Source of the DNA: Pseudomonas parafulva
GTDB lineage: Bacteria > Pseudomonadota > Gammaproteobacteria > Pseudomonadales > Pseudomonadaceae
DNA: 64,000 nucleotides
Assembly: GCF_000800255.1 (NCBI RefSeq)
Contig: NZ_CP009747.1
Location: 248,001 to 312,000 of the forward strand
Reading direction: 5' to 3'
This document shows positions 63,697-64,000 of this stretch, piece by piece. The position numbers and the translations under genes were made by a program. Every line of letters begins with the position of its first letter. Position 1 is the first letter of the stretch. The notes below the pieces were generated by a model. The model was not told where the DNA came from, searched no databases, and was given only the letters and a program-made list of their open reading frames with translations.

Positions 63697-63805
63697 GGTG
63701 GCAGTCCGCAGGAAATCGCCGCCATGATAACCAGTCGGGGGCCGCTTTGTCCGGCCCGGTCGCACAACGACCCTCGCCGAACGCAGAATTTGAGTGGAGA
63801 ACACC

Positions 63806-64000
63806 ATGAGTGCAGTCCAGAGCATAGGCCCCAAGGACCTGCCGGCGTTGCAGGAGCAGGTCGAAGCGATCGTCGCCGAAGCACGACGCCAGGGCGCCAG
63901 CGCCTGCGAGGTGGCGGTTTCGCTGGAGCAGGGTCTGTCGACCAGTGTGCGCCAGCGCGAAGTGGAAACGGTCGAATTCAACCGCGACCAGGGCTTCGGC
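63806..64000 (+). CDS. pmbA: Metalloprotease PmbA (TldE), 5' part
   Basis: First 65 codons only, the gene continues past the window end. Starts [20 protein letters not shown] and continues [36 protein letters not shown], which is the N-terminal TldD/PmbA lobe. GTGGAG ribosome site before the ATG. Non-catalytic partner of TldD encoded just upstream. Confidence 0.93.
   Translation, partial: MSAVQSIGPKDLPALQEQVEAIVAEARRQGASACEVAVSLEQGLSTSVRQREVETVEFNRDQGFG

Overview
The window reads as core chromosome of a fluorescent Pseudomonas, most likely of the P. putida group. The evidence is high GC with strongly GC-biased third codon positions, Pseudomonas-type gene order (isc-ndk-rlmN-pilF-rodZ-ispG-hisS-yfgM-bamB-der; dpp cluster beside roxSR; gatCAB divergent from mreBCD), REP-like hairpins and a heptamer minisatellite. 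No rRNA, tRNA, prophage, integrase, IS element or CRISPR array was seen. The strain assignment is inference from gene order recalled from memory, not from a search.

Layout. 1-3194: end of the isc Fe-S operon (iscA 3' end, hscB, hscA, fdx, iscX), closed by a hairpin whose loop is the -10 box of ndk. 3284-10907: ndk, then a tight run rlmN-pilF-rodZ-ispG-hisS-yfgM-bamB (rRNA/tRNA methylation, type IV pilus assembly, cell shape, isoprenoids, tRNA charging, outer-membrane biogenesis). 11024-14514: der, then a methionine/glutamine-type aminotransferase overlapping an omega-amidase. 14554-19295: a PepSY-flavodoxin-reductase fusion with a possible Fur box, a Sel1-repeat protein and ornithine decarboxylase. 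19296-19752: a non-coding, highly structured stretch with a strong plus-strand terminator, a candidate small RNA. 19753-23195: a four-gene OpuC-type osmoprotectant importer on the minus strand, divergent from prfC (23655-25238).

25269-25515 holds 22 perfect-length tandem heptamers. 25516-29310 (minus) is a polyamine-type module: PotF-like binding protein, cupin, PuuB-like amine oxidase and an NTF2/SnoaL-AraC regulator. 29554-30591 codes for an unknown membrane protein and a 24-residue membrane peptide, followed by a 93-bp nearly perfect hairpin. 30735-41333 (minus) is a dipeptide uptake locus with three binding proteins, an OprD-family porin and DppBCDF. 41700-48486: a SIMPL protein, the RoxS/RoxR redox two-component pair, an AEC carrier, AroP, a Ca2+/Na+ antiporter and an RlpA-like lipoprotein.

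48564-51775 (minus) is gatCAB. 51977-64000 is the cell-shape cluster mreB-mreC-mreD-maf-rng-yhdP-nitrilase-tldD, darP (minus) and the 5' end of pmbA. MreC appears to start at ATT.

The genes are mostly housekeeping. The least explained material is non-coding: the structured region at 19556-19720, the long hairpin at 30616-30708, the hairpin cluster at 23287-23353, the heptamer arrays, and AACAACAA-type Crc/Hfq motifs upstream of polyamine and dipeptide uptake genes. I did not find a clearly new multi-gene system.
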